The translations under genes were made by a program, and so were the position numbers. 64,000 nucleotides of DNA from Dermatophagoides farinae (Eukaryota > Arthropoda > Arachnida > Sarcoptiformes > Pyroglyphidae), in NCBI RefSeq assembly GCF_024713945.1, contig NC_134680.1:5887501-5951500 (forward strand), in the 5' to 3' direction. Shown one piece after another: positions 1 through 12,629 of the stretch (position 1 is the first letter of the stretch; every line of letters begins with the position of its first letter). The notes under the pieces were generated by a model, which had not been told where the DNA came from, did no database searches, and saw only the letters and a list, made by a program, of their open reading frames with translations.

Positions 1-3000
1 TTTTTTTTCGATTCGATTTGATTTGATTCGATTTGAATTGAAAATAACACAACCAGTGCCAAGGTATTGTGTGTGTGTGTTTTATTTACTTTTTAGATCA
101 AACAAACGATTCCCTCACACACACAAACACACATGAACTAAACGAAAAAAAAATTCTCAGGTGTTGAAAGATTTCAACCACATTCAGGCTGTTGTTGTTG
201 TTGTATGTGTGTATTATCATCTTCATCATTGAATTCAATGATGATAATGATGAGGAAGTGATGGTGATTTAAAAAAAAAATCAACAAGCCAGGTGGTTAT
301 TTGGTAATGGATAAGATGATTTAATGTGAATATAACAACAACAACAACAACAAAAAATAACCGTAGCGAATTTCGTTTAGATTACAACAAGTATTTGTGT
401 GTGTGTGTGTATGTGAGGCAAAAGTTCAAAGTTCAAATGATATATGATATAACAGAGGAACCTGTTGAATTTTATTTGATTAAAAATGATTGAAAAATGG
501 AAAAAAATTTCCTTTTTTAACCAAAACAAAAAAAAAATTCAATTGATTGATTGATTGATCAATCATTGATCTAATACAGACACTGTGTACAGTAGCCATA
601 ATCAAAAAAAAAACGGAAATGAAATCAAAAAAAATAATTCGTGAATACAGTATATGAAATTTAATTTTTTTTTTCGTTTTTCAATTTCAAAATAAACCAC
701 CACCACCATCATCAGCAAAAAAAAAATGATTAAAATTCAATTCACGTTTTTCACATTCACTTTCTCGTTTTACATTCAATGATTTCTGGATCAAAAAGAA
801 AAGAAAAAAAATGAAAATAATAATGATAATAAATGAATGAAATTAGTGAAAGTGTCCATTTGGACATTCGGCTACCGTGGATAGTGAAACAAAAAAAAAT
901 TATTAGCCAAAAAAAAAAATTGTTGCATATATATAGGCTATCAGTGTGCGTGTGTATGTGTGTGTGTGTGTGTGTGCGTTTTTCATTCGGAATTTTAATC
1001 GAGATCGTGACCATAGGTCATTATTATTGATTGGAAAAAAAACAAAACAAAAAATTTACATAAAGATTTGATTATGGCATTTCGACATGCAATAACAACG
1101 ATCCATATATTTCGAAAAACATCATCGTCATCAATCGATCGATCGTTCATCATATCATCAAATATAATAATTTTTCAGATTCAGATATTTTTTTTTCTCT
1201 CATTCAGTTTTTTTATAATAATAATTATTTTACGTGTTGATGTTTGAAACTGAACTGAATGGAAGAGATTGAATTGAATTTGGATCTGTTAAAATTTTTT
1301 TTGTTGATTTTCAAATTTTTCACTTACCATTTTGATTTATATTGAAAAAAATTACTTTTTATCGATGGATGGCTATTATCATCATCGTCATTATTGATTG
1401 TGGATCAATATCTAGGACGAAGCCAATTTTATCAACAACAGGGCAAGGGGTCAATATTTGGTTGACCTTTTCTCTTTTGATTTTTTTTATCTTCACTTTT
1501 TTTTGAACTGTCATTTTCAACTTTTGATTTGTAGATGAAGCTGATATTCAACAAGAAAGAAAAACGTCCAACTTATGATGAACACATAGAGATAAGTTGA
1601 TTTCATTCATCTTTCAATCATTATGATAAAAAAAAGGTTATAATTATAGAAACTAGATTTTTTTTTCTTTTCAGTCTTGGCTGTCAAAAATAACTTTTTC
1701 CTTTCTTTTCTTTTTTTTCTGTTTGATTGGACACTGGTGACACAGTGTCCAATCTTTGATGATGATGATGACGATGAGCCATAAATCGATGATGATGGTC
1801 ATTTAGATCGGAAAATATTGATAATAATAACCAGTTGAATTGGAAAAATGATCAACAAGTGAAAAAATTTTCAACATCATCGTCTGTTTAGAGTCAAAAT
1901 AAATAAATTAAAAAAAAATGAGAAAAATAAATTGCAAAAATACACACACACACACACACAAACCTGAACACAAATCAAACGGTTGATTATTGGTGATGGT
2001 AAAGAGTTCAAATTCAAATCATCGAATCCTTAATACCAAATATTATTCATAGAGACGAAAAAAGATATATATGTAATTTATGGATGTAGAAAATAAAAAA
2101 TTTCTCTTAAAATTTAAAAATGGTAAAAAGCAAGAGAAAGTTAGCTTTACTTACTTTCTAAACACTTACGTTGTTTGTTTTTTTTTCGTAATGGGTGAAT
2201 AACGGGTTTCACACAGATCATCATAAGAAAATTTTGGGACTTGAATTTCTTTTTTTTTCAATTTCAATTTCTTTTTTTTATATCGAGGATTTTTTTTTCT
2301 GCGGCAAGCTACCGTGGTCATCTTCAATTTGGTCTGTGATGTGATCGACCAACGACGGCGGTGATAAAAAAAAAATTGTCTCTGTTCTGTGTGTATGGGA
2401 ATTTTTTCTTCTTCTGATTTATTATTATTGTCACATTTGCATAGATCTAAAAAAAATTTATGAATGTCGCATCATTGATTTTTGTGGTGTTGTTTTTTTC
2501 TCCCATTGATCAAACAGCGGTTGGTTGGTTTTTAATTGATCATGATCATCATGATGATGATCATAAAAACGACAATAAACATGTGATTAGATGAGGATCA
2601 ATTTTGTTTTTCAAAATTTTCACATCACCTTCATTCTCATTTGACTAGCAAAAAAAAAAAAAAACAGCATCGACCCATTTTTTTCTTCAATCAAAGAATT
2701 CCACCAAATTGAATTCAAGGTAAGATTTTTTTTCTCGAATTTTTTTTTCTTTCACATTTCGATACTATCGATTGTTTGATGAGAAAATCAAATTAATCGA
2801 ATGCTGAAAAAATGTTCCAGAATTGTTAAAATTTTTTAAATTTTGAATTTGAATCTGGACCAAATTTTGTTGTTGTTGTTGATGATGATGATGATGAAAT
2901 CGAAATTGAAAATGTTACCAATTCATTTTTCATTTCATTTAAAATTCAGACCATGAAAGTGGTAGCCCTATTTTAATGAACATGAAAAACAAAAACAAAA

Positions 3001-3796
3001 AAATAAATGAAAAAGATTTTTCAATCTGATAAAAACGAAATTGAAATGAGATGTAAAAATAAAATCAAAAAAAAAATCCAGCTATTTACCATAATAATAA
3101 AGATAAGTTGTTGTGTATTTCAGTTTCAGGTCAGCAAAAGAAAAAAAAAACGGGATTTAAAATGTGTTTACTGCATTCATTTTTTGAAGGATTGGATTTA
3201 ATTTTAGCACATATTTCTCCATCTTCATCATCGTCATCGTCATTTTCATTTGTCCACAAATTTTTAAAAATTTTTTTTTTCGAATCTTTGCATTATAGAT
3301 AAGTGACGTATTAGATAAAAATCTTGGTGAAAAAAAATGAAGAAAAATTTTTTAAAATTGAAAATTTCCCAATGTCCAACATTCAGAATACAAATCAATA
3401 CAATTTTGAATAATAAATGTAATGATGAATTTTTTAATCTGTAATGAAATGAAAGAACAAAAACATTATTCAATTGAATTGAATTGTATTGATGATGTGA
3501 GAAAAAAAACTTTACATTTTCCTCACTCGGAAGTGACCATATCTTAGTTGTTGTTACTGTTTCGTAGAGTGATTTGATTTTTTTTTGTATTGTTTCAATC
3601 TTCGAATCCATTTGTTGTCGTTGTTGTTGTTAAAGTGAAAAGGTATCAACTGGAACTGCCCATCATTAGATATGTATCGCAAGATATCAATGGAAATTCG
3701 GTTCATTTTTTTTTCACTTTCTGTTGTCTTGCCTTTTTTTCCCATCAAAACATTTGTTGTGTTTGTGAGTGTATGTGGTAGAATTATATTTGACAA

Positions 3797-3829
<33 letters not shown>

Positions 3830-4170
3830 GTTGATTGAAATGATTGTGATTGGCTTGAAACAAAAACAACAACAACAAATGACACTAATGGCTTTTCTAT
3901 TGTTTTTGTTGTTGTTGTTGTTGGCTGTTAAGACATATCAACATTGCAAAAAAAAAAATGATTCCAACAACATTAACAATCGATAAAAGACATTAATTTC
4001 CCCCTACATGATAAATAAAGTGATACTGAACGAAATTGTACCACACAGTTATATTGTTTTATAATGATGAGATGAGATGTTCATTTTTTAATTTCCTAAA
4101 TTGTTTCATTTCTGTGTGTGAAAAATAAAAATTAATATATAAAATTCTCATGATTATAAAATCATTACAG
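1..4170. other. Intergenic or upstream region, no supportable gene
   Basis: About 4 kb with no reading frame that looks like conserved protein. It holds long A and T runs, GT/CA dinucleotide tracts (for example near 71-80, 397-410, 947-976 and 1943-1960), ATG/ATC triplet tracts (near 1758-1772, 2881-2896, 3798-3830) and CAA tracts. A perfect inverted repeat at 1725-1754 is listed separately. The short open frames translate to low-complexity residues with no domain. It probably contains the promoter of the RACGAP1 gene on the right and may contain noncoding exons or an intron of a gene lying to the left, but I can demonstrate neither. Confidence 0.6.
1725..1754. repeat. Perfect 12-bp inverted repeat with 6-nt loop
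   Basis: The left arm GATTGGACACTG (1725-1736) is exactly complementary to CAGTGTCCAATC (1743-1754) across the loop GTGACA. The arms are mixed in composition, unlike the simple repeats around them. It could form a hairpin or be a palindromic protein-binding site. No function is assigned. Confidence 0.7.
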
Positions 4171-4252
4171 ACCCGATTTCAAAGGCTGATTCTACAAAAT
4201 CCAAAACAAATCTGTTTAAAAAAATGTATTACTCATCATCATATCATTCGAG
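4171..4252 (+). other. RACGAP1: Possible upstream exon of RACGAP1
   Basis: The block is bounded by an acceptor-like ATTACAG ending at 4170 and a strong donor GTAAGT at 4253. Splicing to an acceptor ending at 4528 (CCTAAAG) leaves one open frame running into the ATG at 4617. A possible earlier start codon at 4224 would then add 39 residues to the protein. The second acceptor has a weak pyrimidine context and the added residues match no known domain, so this may equally be a 5' UTR exon or chance. Confidence 0.3.
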
Positions 4253-4616
4253 GTAAGTCATTTGACCATGGAAAAATAAAACAAGACAAGCTATTATTTA
4301 AAAAACAAAAAAAAAATTCCATTCGAATAAAACCAGGCTGTTGTGTTAAAATAGGTTCAAATACATAGGTACAAATAGCCGATTCTTTTTTTTCATCATC
4401 ATTATCAATCCAAATGTGTTTTTTAATTGCGATCGAATTTCGGTTCATTAATCGATTATTTTTCAAATCAAAGAATCATTTACATATTTTTTTTTTAATA
4501 TTAACGTTATTTTTTTCACATCCTAAAGTATACGTGTCCGACGTGATCCACGGCAACCGGTTGCATTTTTTCTTTCAAACTTACCGAATCCATCACCATT
4601 ACCATCGATTGTTGAA

Positions 4617-6937
4617 ATGCCATTACCAACGAAAAAATTAACGAAACGTACAACACCACCGCCGCCACTGCCGCCACCGTCTCTTTCGGATCCACCAACA
4701 CTTCAGAAGCCATCGACCATTAAATTATCAGCATTAGCAATGTATGATGATATGACTAGATATTCAAATTCAAATAATTTGGTCGATTTTAATGAAGTAA
4801 ACAGTAAGTATTATTGATTTTATTATAAGTTATTATTTTTTTTTTGTTTCATTTTTTTCCACATAGAAATCATTTCATTGATAAAGAATTTCGATGAATG
4901 TCGAAAAAAATGGCCGATGCATTGGATACGATTCATGAACGTGATGAAACGATCGTAAAACTACAAGAGGAAATACATCGTCTAAATATTCATTGTGAAT
5001 CGATGAAAAAAGCTTTGGCACGTGAATCAAAAGCCAAAGAAGAGTTTCAAAAAGAATGTAATGTAATGAGAAACAAAATGGCTTTATTACGATCGATGGT
5101 TGCCGATCAACAACGACAACAAAATGATGCTGAACATCGAACATCGAACGATTGTATTGCATCCAGGTACATTGATAATACTGATCAATCAAGCATTGGT
5201 GATGATCAAACAGATACAGATACTGGTAGCCTTTTATTCGATAAATCTGATGATGGTCTTGAATCGACGCAAATTAAATCAACCGAATCAAATCATCGAT
5301 TTGAGCCGATAATCGAAGTGAATGATGAAATGGAAAATGAATCATCCGAATCAAAACCTTTGTTTAAACCGAAATTAACGGTAAAGGCCATACGTTCAGC
5401 ATCAGTAATATCTGAAAATCAACAACATCGACAACGGCCACAACCAATGCCACGTACGGTAAATCTTGTTCGTAGCCAAACAACAAAACTTGAAGCTGAT
5501 CGTCTTGATTCTCGGCCACATCGATTTATGGAGAAAAAAGCATTCAAAACATTACCATGTACTGTTTGTTCGGTAGCAATCGGTTTCTATTCATCATATT
5601 CCACATGTTCAGAATGTCGAGCAATCGTTCATATTAATTGTCGTGGTCGTTTGGCATGTCCATGTCTTCCATATATGGCACCGAATACCAGTATTCGAAA
5701 AATGATTAGTCTTCCAGGCGATAAAGTTTTAAGCGGTGGAAAATTCCTGATCATTGGTGATTTTGTTCCGGATCTAACTAGACCTTGTGTTCCAGCAATA
5801 TTGATTCATTGTTGTAATGAAATTGATCGACGAATACGTCAGGCAATGGAAGATTTTACAACCACTAACACTACAGTATCAGTACAGGATTTTGAATCCC
5901 CTGTTGTTGGTGTATATCGAATATCTGCTACCGATCAAGATGTTCGCCAATTACGGAATCGAATTCTACGTGCTGAACATGGTCTGCCAAATCTTGATCG
6001 TATTGAATCCATACATACAATTTGTGGTGTTGTAAAAATGTTTTTACGTAATCTTGAAGATTCCCTTGTTTCACGTATTATGTGGCATAATTTTGTTCGA
6101 GCTTCAAGTATGTTTTTATATGCTTTTTGTTTATTTTTTTCATTCATTTTTTCATCAATTACAATTCATAGGCCAAATTAATGAAACGATTCCAAAACAA
6201 TTGGCTATGGACGATGTCATTGATGATCATGATAAACGAGATTCTGGTGTTGATGATAATATCAGTGATCATACTAGATCTGATGGTGATGGAATGGCCA
6301 CCAATACCATGATGAATAAAAATCGACGATTATTAGTGTTGAAAAAAGTGATTTGTGAACTTCCATTACCACATCGTGATTCATTGGCTTTTCTTATTCG
6401 TCATTTAAATTATGTAGCCGATTGTGAACGAGTAACATTTATGAAACGTAGTGCATTGGCTACGATTTTTGCACCAACCATTGTTGGTAATTCGAAATTT
6501 TGTCCACAATCACCGGCCGATTTACAGCGTGAAATACCCAAACAAATAATGGTTATGACAGCTTTATTTGAAATTGACGATAAATTCTGGCAACAATTAC
6601 TCACTGAAAATGATTTTTCCATTCAATCATCATTTCAAGGTTTGAGTCAATTTCAATTTTTTTTTCATTTAAATTAAATGAAATTGATACATTTGTTTTT
6701 TTTTCGTTTGTAGAAAATGGTCGAACAACCAACCGATTGGTGAAAAACATGTCATCGACAATCGATCAATGCGTTGAACAATCACAACAACAACAACAAC
6801 AACAATCAAAATTGGTGAAAAAATCAGAAACATTCAAACAACCGTCACAACAACAGCAACAACAACAACCGGTAAAATCGGCTACAATTAAACGTCATAG
6901 ATCATTTGTTGAAAATATTCGTAAAACTTTTTATTGA
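4617..6937 (+). CDS. RACGAP1: Rac GTPase-activating protein 1 (centralspindlin subunit), with a one-base frame break
   Basis: Exons read as 4617-4803, 4867-6107, 6172-6639 and 6714-6937, all with GT/AG introns of 56-74 bp. Product about 706 residues; the vertebrate protein is near 630. In order: a Pro-rich N-terminus, the conserved block FDECRKKW, a coiled coil (about residues 75-130), a C1 zinc finger with the full H-CxxC-CxxC-HxxC-C pattern (nt 5520-5670), then a RhoGAP domain with the arginine finger in GVYRIS (nt 5915-5935) and the late block LATIFAPTIVG. The RhoGAP domain carries an acidic insertion of about 40 residues at the start of exon 3. The C-terminus is Q-rich. In the family this protein partners kinesin-6 KIF23 at the spindle midzone to drive cytokinesis. 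Exons 1-2 up to the A7 run at 4904-4910 are one base out of frame with the rest. The ATG at 4898 could start an uninterrupted but N-terminally shortened product. Confidence 0.9.
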
Positions 6938-7030
6938 AAATTTTTTGTTTTGTTTATCATCATTTCTTTTTTTTTGTTCTATTCAATTTTCAAAAGATTT
7001 ATCATTTCGCATAAAAAAAATTAATCAATT

Positions 7031-7036
7031 AATAAA
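7031..7036 (+). terminator. Poly(A) signal AATAAA of RACGAP1
   Basis: A canonical AATAAA lies 94 bp after the RACGAP1 stop and about 110 bp before the stop of the convergent SLC37 gene, so the two transcripts end very close together or overlap in their 3' UTRs. Confidence 0.6.
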
Positions 7037-7144
7037 AAATTAAAAGTGTCTAAAAAATGTGAATTATCGTTGATTATGTACAATGATGATGATGATGATG
7101 GTTTGATTAAAATAAAAAAAAAAATTTCTGTATTGTTCGAAAAA

Positions 7145-8927
7145 TCAAGAAACGATTCGATTTTCATCACTATTAATCGATGATGATGTATAATCATCAT
7201 TTGATATGGATGAATTACGTCGTGTTTGCCATTTTGTACGTTTTCGTTTAAATTCTGTCCACGCCACTCGTACGAGACAACAAGCAGCAATAAAATCACC
7301 AACCATACAAACATAGAATACTGAATCCCAGGTAAAATGATCGGATAATGGTCCAGTAATTGCTGGACCGATTGCAGCACCAATCGATCCAGTACCATCA
7401 ATTATAGCCGATACTGTAGCTGTTGCTGCTTTTGATGGTACTTTACAAGCTAGATTTGCCGATACTGATGTTATAATCAATGAATATGGACCATTGATAA
7501 AAAATCCGGCCATAAATTGTAACAATAGATTGATGGCTAAATTGATTGATGAAAAATGTGCAAGTAAAAATAGCTAAAAAAAAAGATCCATTCGAGAAAA
7601 ATTCATTATCATAAAGAAATTCAATCCACATCAACAATAATACTACACACATACCGATGGAATGGCCATCATAAGGAATATTATACAGGTAATACCACCA
7701 GCATTGATTATATCAGACATTAAACCAGCCATAATTGAACCAACACTACCACCAATATCAAACATGATCGATATGTATGCCGATTCAGATGGTGAAATTT
7801 GATCTAAATTTGAATTGAAAATCAATAATCATTTTGTATCGAATGTTATTTACAAACTTACTAGTTGTACTGATGAATTTTGGTAACCATGTTAAAAAAA
7901 TATACGATACGGATTTAGTAAAAAATAAGCATATAGAAAATTCAATAACACCCGGTATTAATAATGCATCCCAAATACCGATTGCATTCAACGATGATGA
8001 TGATGATGAATTGGATTTTGTTGATGACGATATTGTATTATTATCATGTATAATATTATCAATTGTCGATACTGTATTCGTTGATTCTTCGTCCGATAAT
8101 TTCATTGTTCGATCATCTTCCGGCAGTGTCATGTTTACAACGAGATCAACATCCGATGGTTCTGTGTGGGATTTAAAAAAAAAAAAGACCAAAAAATTAT
8201 TCAATTATTGTTAAATCAAATCAAGTGGTAAAGGAGTAAAAAAATTTGACTTACTTTCAACCAATAAAAAGAATATCACTATAGCGATAGCTATACAAAA
8301 CAATCCAGGCACGATGAACGATAGACCCCAATCAAAATCGACAAAAACACCGGCAATAGCTGTACCAAGCATATTTCCAAGTGAAGTATGTAATGCCCAA
8401 ATACCGAATATGAAACCTTTTTTCGTTGATCCAAACCAACCACCAATAATAGCCAATACAGCTGGCCAACCAGTTGATTCAGCCAGACCAGTCAATACTT
8501 GTGTAATAATGAAAAACCATAATGAATGAATTTGAAAGTAGAATGCCGAACCGGATACAATACAAAGAACACCACATGTGGATAATGATATTGAAAGAAA
8601 ATAACGTAGATTACTTCTTTCAGCTATATAACCGGTGAAAAACATTCCAAATGCATATGTTCCCCAATAAGCACCATCCAATATTGAAAGAAAACTATTA
8701 GCATTTGGACCATCGAATGGTGGCCAATTATTTTGATGATCAGTACTATTACCATTGAATAGACGTGATTTAACAATGGACATTGGTTTTCTTGACATAT
8801 GATATATGGTATATACAATGAATGTTAACAATAATACCAAGAATCGATGTAACCATAATTTACGATTCGGATCATTCGTACGAATCAAAAATGATTCAAC
8901 CAATTTTGAGCTTAATGTTTTAGCCAT
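7145..8927 (-). CDS. SLC37A2: SLC37-family sugar-phosphate exchanger (SLC37A1/A2 type)
   Basis: Four exons on the minus strand: 8927-8255, 8161-7862, 7803-7655 and 7573-7145, with short GT/AG introns (58-93 bp) and continuous frame, giving 516 residues, the usual family length. It is a major-facilitator protein with about twelve hydrophobic segments. Family blocks include YHMSRKP in the first loop, WGTYAFGMFFTGY and GLAESTGWPAVLAI. The central loop (nt 7990-8160) is Ser/Asp/Asn-rich. The tail is basic then acidic and has no KKxx retrieval signal. SLC37A1 and A2 in other animals sit in the ER membrane and exchange glucose-6-phosphate for phosphate. I chose the A1/A2 branch by overall resemblance and cannot separate the two. 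It converges on RACGAP1, with about 200 bp between stops. Confidence 0.9.
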
Positions 8928-11067
8928 TATTATTTAAATATATATTAGTCGTCGTTGTTGTTTGTTGTTTGTTGTGTATCGATCAAGGATGTATAAATGT
9001 AAGTTTGATTCAAAATGATAATTGTATAAATAATGATGATGATGATGATGATGATGATGACTGATTGAAATTAATATTTTTTTCCACTTTTTAAAATTAT
9101 CATAAACTTTGGACTGGTTGTAATATCCGTTATAATTTGGATTTGGATTTTTTTTCTTGAATCGAGATTGTATCTGATTAGATGGTTCACCATACATTTC
9201 ACATGGAGAAAATATTTAAATCACAATGTTTTGGTTGGTGGTTACACAAGAAATGGATCAATATTTATCAATCGATGATAGAAGAACAAAAAAATTTTTT
9301 ACCAATCCACTTATTTATATAACGATTGCGAATCGAAGAAAAATACAACATTGATGATGATGATGATGATTCGATTGATTAGTGTACCACACCACAATCA
9401 TTGTGTTGCAGCCCTTTGATTCATTTCATTATAATCTATATTGATGAAAATTGATACAAATTTATGAATATATATTAATTGCACATATTGAATATTATGT
9501 ATATAATAGATATATATGATGATGACAATTGATAATAGTAAACTACTACATACAACTATACCATCATCATCATCAATTTCATTGATCATTGGTTGAGAAA
9601 AATAAAAATAAAAAGATATGGGTCGAGGTAAATACACTTACCATCATTTCAATTTACAAATCAATCATTCAATGGAATTATGTGTTGACATATCAATTTG
9701 CTGCTTTAACCCCTCTTTTTTTTGTTTCTATTTGAATCATTCGAACGTCCTTATCATCATCATCATCATCATCATCATCGATTGATTAAGGATGATGACA
9801 AAATCTTTATAAAATCAATGCCACATCAAATGTTGTCAATAATAATAATTCTTAATTTATTATTATTCCTCTTTACTTTTTCAATTGTTGTTGTTGATTT
9901 TCACTTTTTTTCAATGGTTATTTTTTCAAAAAAAATCCATTGAATCAATAATAATTCCACATAATTGATTGACATCGATTATCGTTTTGATTGATTAATT
10001 ATTGGCCTTGTTCCATCCAAAAAATGATGATGATGATTATATGAACCAAATGGAAATTTTGGATTAGAAAGATCGAACGCTTTTTCCGTCGCAATAGTAG
10101 TTGGTTTTTTTTTTGATTGATAATTTTTAAGGCAGTTGTTGATCAAATTTTTTTTCTCTGGGTAATTTTGAAATTCAATACTGATATGAATTTTTGATTG
10201 ATTGATCAATTCGTTTCCGACATTGATTAATGATCATAAAAATCAATTAGAATTGTTTTGTCATTCCAATAAGAATGGATGATGAATTGATTCTGTATGT
10301 GTGTGTGTGTGTGTGTGTTTATTTACAAAAAACAAACAAATCACATCAGCAGGAAATCACACAATGTTTTGGATATCGATTGTCATATCGATATAATCGA
10401 TATTCACGAATTAATGAATACAAATGTTGTTGTTTTTTTGTTGTCGTCGTTTGAAAACAAAAAACAATTTCAATCCGCAAATTTTTCAATAATTCACCAA
10501 AATCTAACTGAAAAAGAAAATTCAACCAAAATAATGTATGATGATGATGATGATGATGACGACGTTAGTCAAAATTTGATTCGAACTGTGACTGACAGCA
10601 ACAACAACAACAACAACAACAACAATAACAAACAAATAACGACGACGACGACAAAATACTTTGATATCTTCGACTTTTTATACGTCGTTTTTTTCTGTTT
10701 TGTTTATATGATCAACAAGGATGCAGAAACATTTCAAAACAATTCAATTCTGCAACCAAACACACACACACACACGCACAGAACGCATACTTATGACGAC
10801 ATGAAAAGTATCGTTTTGTTTCTGTTCTGAGTGAATAGAAAATTTTTTTTTTGTTTCGCTGTCCATTACAATGTGTGAATGATTGCAATCAAACAAAAAT
10901 TTCATTCCATCAATTTTTTCAGGAAAAAAAATTATCATCATCATCATCATCACCAGTTCATTCATCATTCACTAAAAATACAAATCCCTGTGCGTGAATA
11001 TTTGAAACATTTATTAATTATAAAAAACTGTTAGTTATTATTATTATTATTGATTAACGTGGACAAC

Positions 11068-11394
11068 ATGGATTGTCTTTACACGCGAATTATTATAGAA
11101 GAGGTATATTTCACACACATGCACACAATAATATTATAATAATATAATAAATGCCCTTGATTGATTAAAATCGAGGGTCAGCCATCACTTGTGCATTGCA
11201 TCGGATACCGTTGAAAAAATTGCGTACACCGAACAGCATAATTATTATTGCTAATCGATAAGTTGAAGAAATACGATATTTTTGGTATAGATACTGTGGT
11301 CGTTGTTGATATTTTCCTCAATTTCCTGAACAAAAATCTTCAGATTATTTCATTGCCGGATGAACATTATAATCGATTGTTTAATCCAAGTTAG
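11068..11394 (+). pseudogene. Possible decayed coding fragment, faintly CLP1-like
   Basis: This segment has mixed sequence in a low-complexity desert. A short open frame without ATG (11242-11394) reads a block including FGIDTVVVVD and later ISLPDEHYNRLF. A second frame just upstream (11173-11211) reads GQPSLVHCIGYR before a stop. From memory, the order and spacing recall the CLP1 polynucleotide-kinase family, which has a GxxxLVH block followed by a DVVVVLD block and a VLLP segment. The pieces lie in different frames with stops between, so at best this is a relic or includes unrecognised small introns. The resemblance is weak and could be coincidence. Confidence 0.2.
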
Positions 11395-12061
11395 TGTCTA
11401 TAGATCCTATTGCCGTTTTTGATAACGTTTTTGATAATGGCGTTTTGCTTTCGGTTTGGTTGCCGTTTTTGTAGAAAAAAAAAATTATTGAAACATTGAA
11501 AATTTCGTCATAAAAAATGATGATGATGAATGTCAAAAAAATACATACACGAGTGTGACAAAAAGAGGCTCTTCTTTTATTATCAATTAGATTTCTTTTG
11601 TTTCAATTGTGATACCCATAATTTTCGTTGATGATCATCGAATCATCATCATCATCATCATCATAATTTATTTTCCTTTTATGAAAGTTTGAAATTTTTT
11701 TTTACCAATTTGAAATCATTTGGATTGTTTGATGATGATGGAAATCTCATATATCGTTCATATTACACAATTTCCGACTAACCAAAAAATTTTTTAAAAT
11801 CGTTCGAATCGATATAATCGATATCATGATATAACACAGTATATCAAATATAATGTTGTCTCGAAAATGATTCGATGATTTGTGTCTGTCTGTGTGTGTC
11901 GACTAATCATCATCATCATGACGACGACATATTTCATTCATTTTTTTTTTGTTCAAAATCAATTATCAACACTAACCGAAACCAATCAGCAATGGATTGC
12001 GTTGAATTTGAAATGAAAAAAAAGAACGAAAAATAAAACTTGGTACATATATGGTATAAAA

Positions 12062-12097
12062 ATAAACAATATATATATGTGGCCATATATTGTTTAT
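12062..12097. repeat. AT-rich inverted repeat
   Basis: ATAAACAATAT (from 12062) is complementary to ATATTGTTTAT (ending 12097), with further partial pairing through ATG/CAT towards the centre. It could form a cruciform or hairpin. The composition is AT-rich, so chance is more likely than for the repeat at 1725-1754. Confidence 0.5.
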
Positions 12098-12568
12098 CAT
12101 CGATATATTGTCGTCAAATTGAACATGATAATAATCGAAAAGTTCAAGAATCTTATTTTTTTTTTGCCATCATTTTAACTACGAAGAAGGAAAAAAAATG
12201 AAATGAAATGAATGCGGTATCGAAAGCAAAAGAAAATTCAAAAAAGAACAAAAACAGGATTGTCGTCAAGCTGATTTGTCACTAGTGATGACTAGATTGA
12301 ACAAGATTCATCTTTCCATCCATCCATTCATCCATCAATCATGGATGGTTTACATTACTTGAACGATTTAAATGATTGATTGCAACTTTTTTTCAAACAA
12401 ACAAACAAACAAGCGAACGAACGATAAGGAAGACCAGAAATTAATGTTTTTCTCTTGCTCTCTTACAATGAATTTGGAAAACAAAATTTAAAAATAGAAT
12501 CAAAAAAAAATCTAGAAGTGTTGTAATTTCACTTTTTTTTCATTTCATCTATATTGATTACAATTTTT

Positions 12569-12574
12569 TTTATT
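12569..12574 (-). terminator. Poly(A) signal AATAAA of PET117
   Basis: TTTATT on the plus strand reads AATAAA on the minus strand, 56 bases past the PET117 stop. A suitable distance for its 3' end. Confidence 0.5.
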
Positions 12575-12629
12575 ATGATACAGAAGATGGTCAAACAAAC
12601 AAACAAAAATTCGAATTAGAAATCATAAT

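Larger units (their letters stand above)
8928..12629. other. Intergenic region, mostly low complexity
   Basis: A 3.7 kb stretch between the SLC37 start and the PET117 stop. It is dominated by ATG/ATC tracts (9031-9060, 9357-9370, 9751-9780, 10537-10560, 11641-11664), a GT tract (10296-10318), CA tracts and A/T runs. The reading frames present encode homopeptides of H, D, N or T and look spurious. A more complex segment at 11061-11480 stands out and is listed separately. An inverted repeat lies at 12062-12097. The left end should hold the SLC37 promoter. Confidence 0.6.

Noticed and set aside
10297-10830. A 177-codon open frame on the plus strand
   Set aside because: It is built from GT, ATG, CAA and ACG repeats that translate to Cys-Val, Asp, Asn and Thr runs, with no domain and no splice context.
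11054-11100. Minus-strand CKDNPCCPR followed by a stop, resembling the end of a cysteine-rich peptide
   Set aside because: An in-frame stop lies just upstream with no acceptor AG between, so it cannot be read as an exon.
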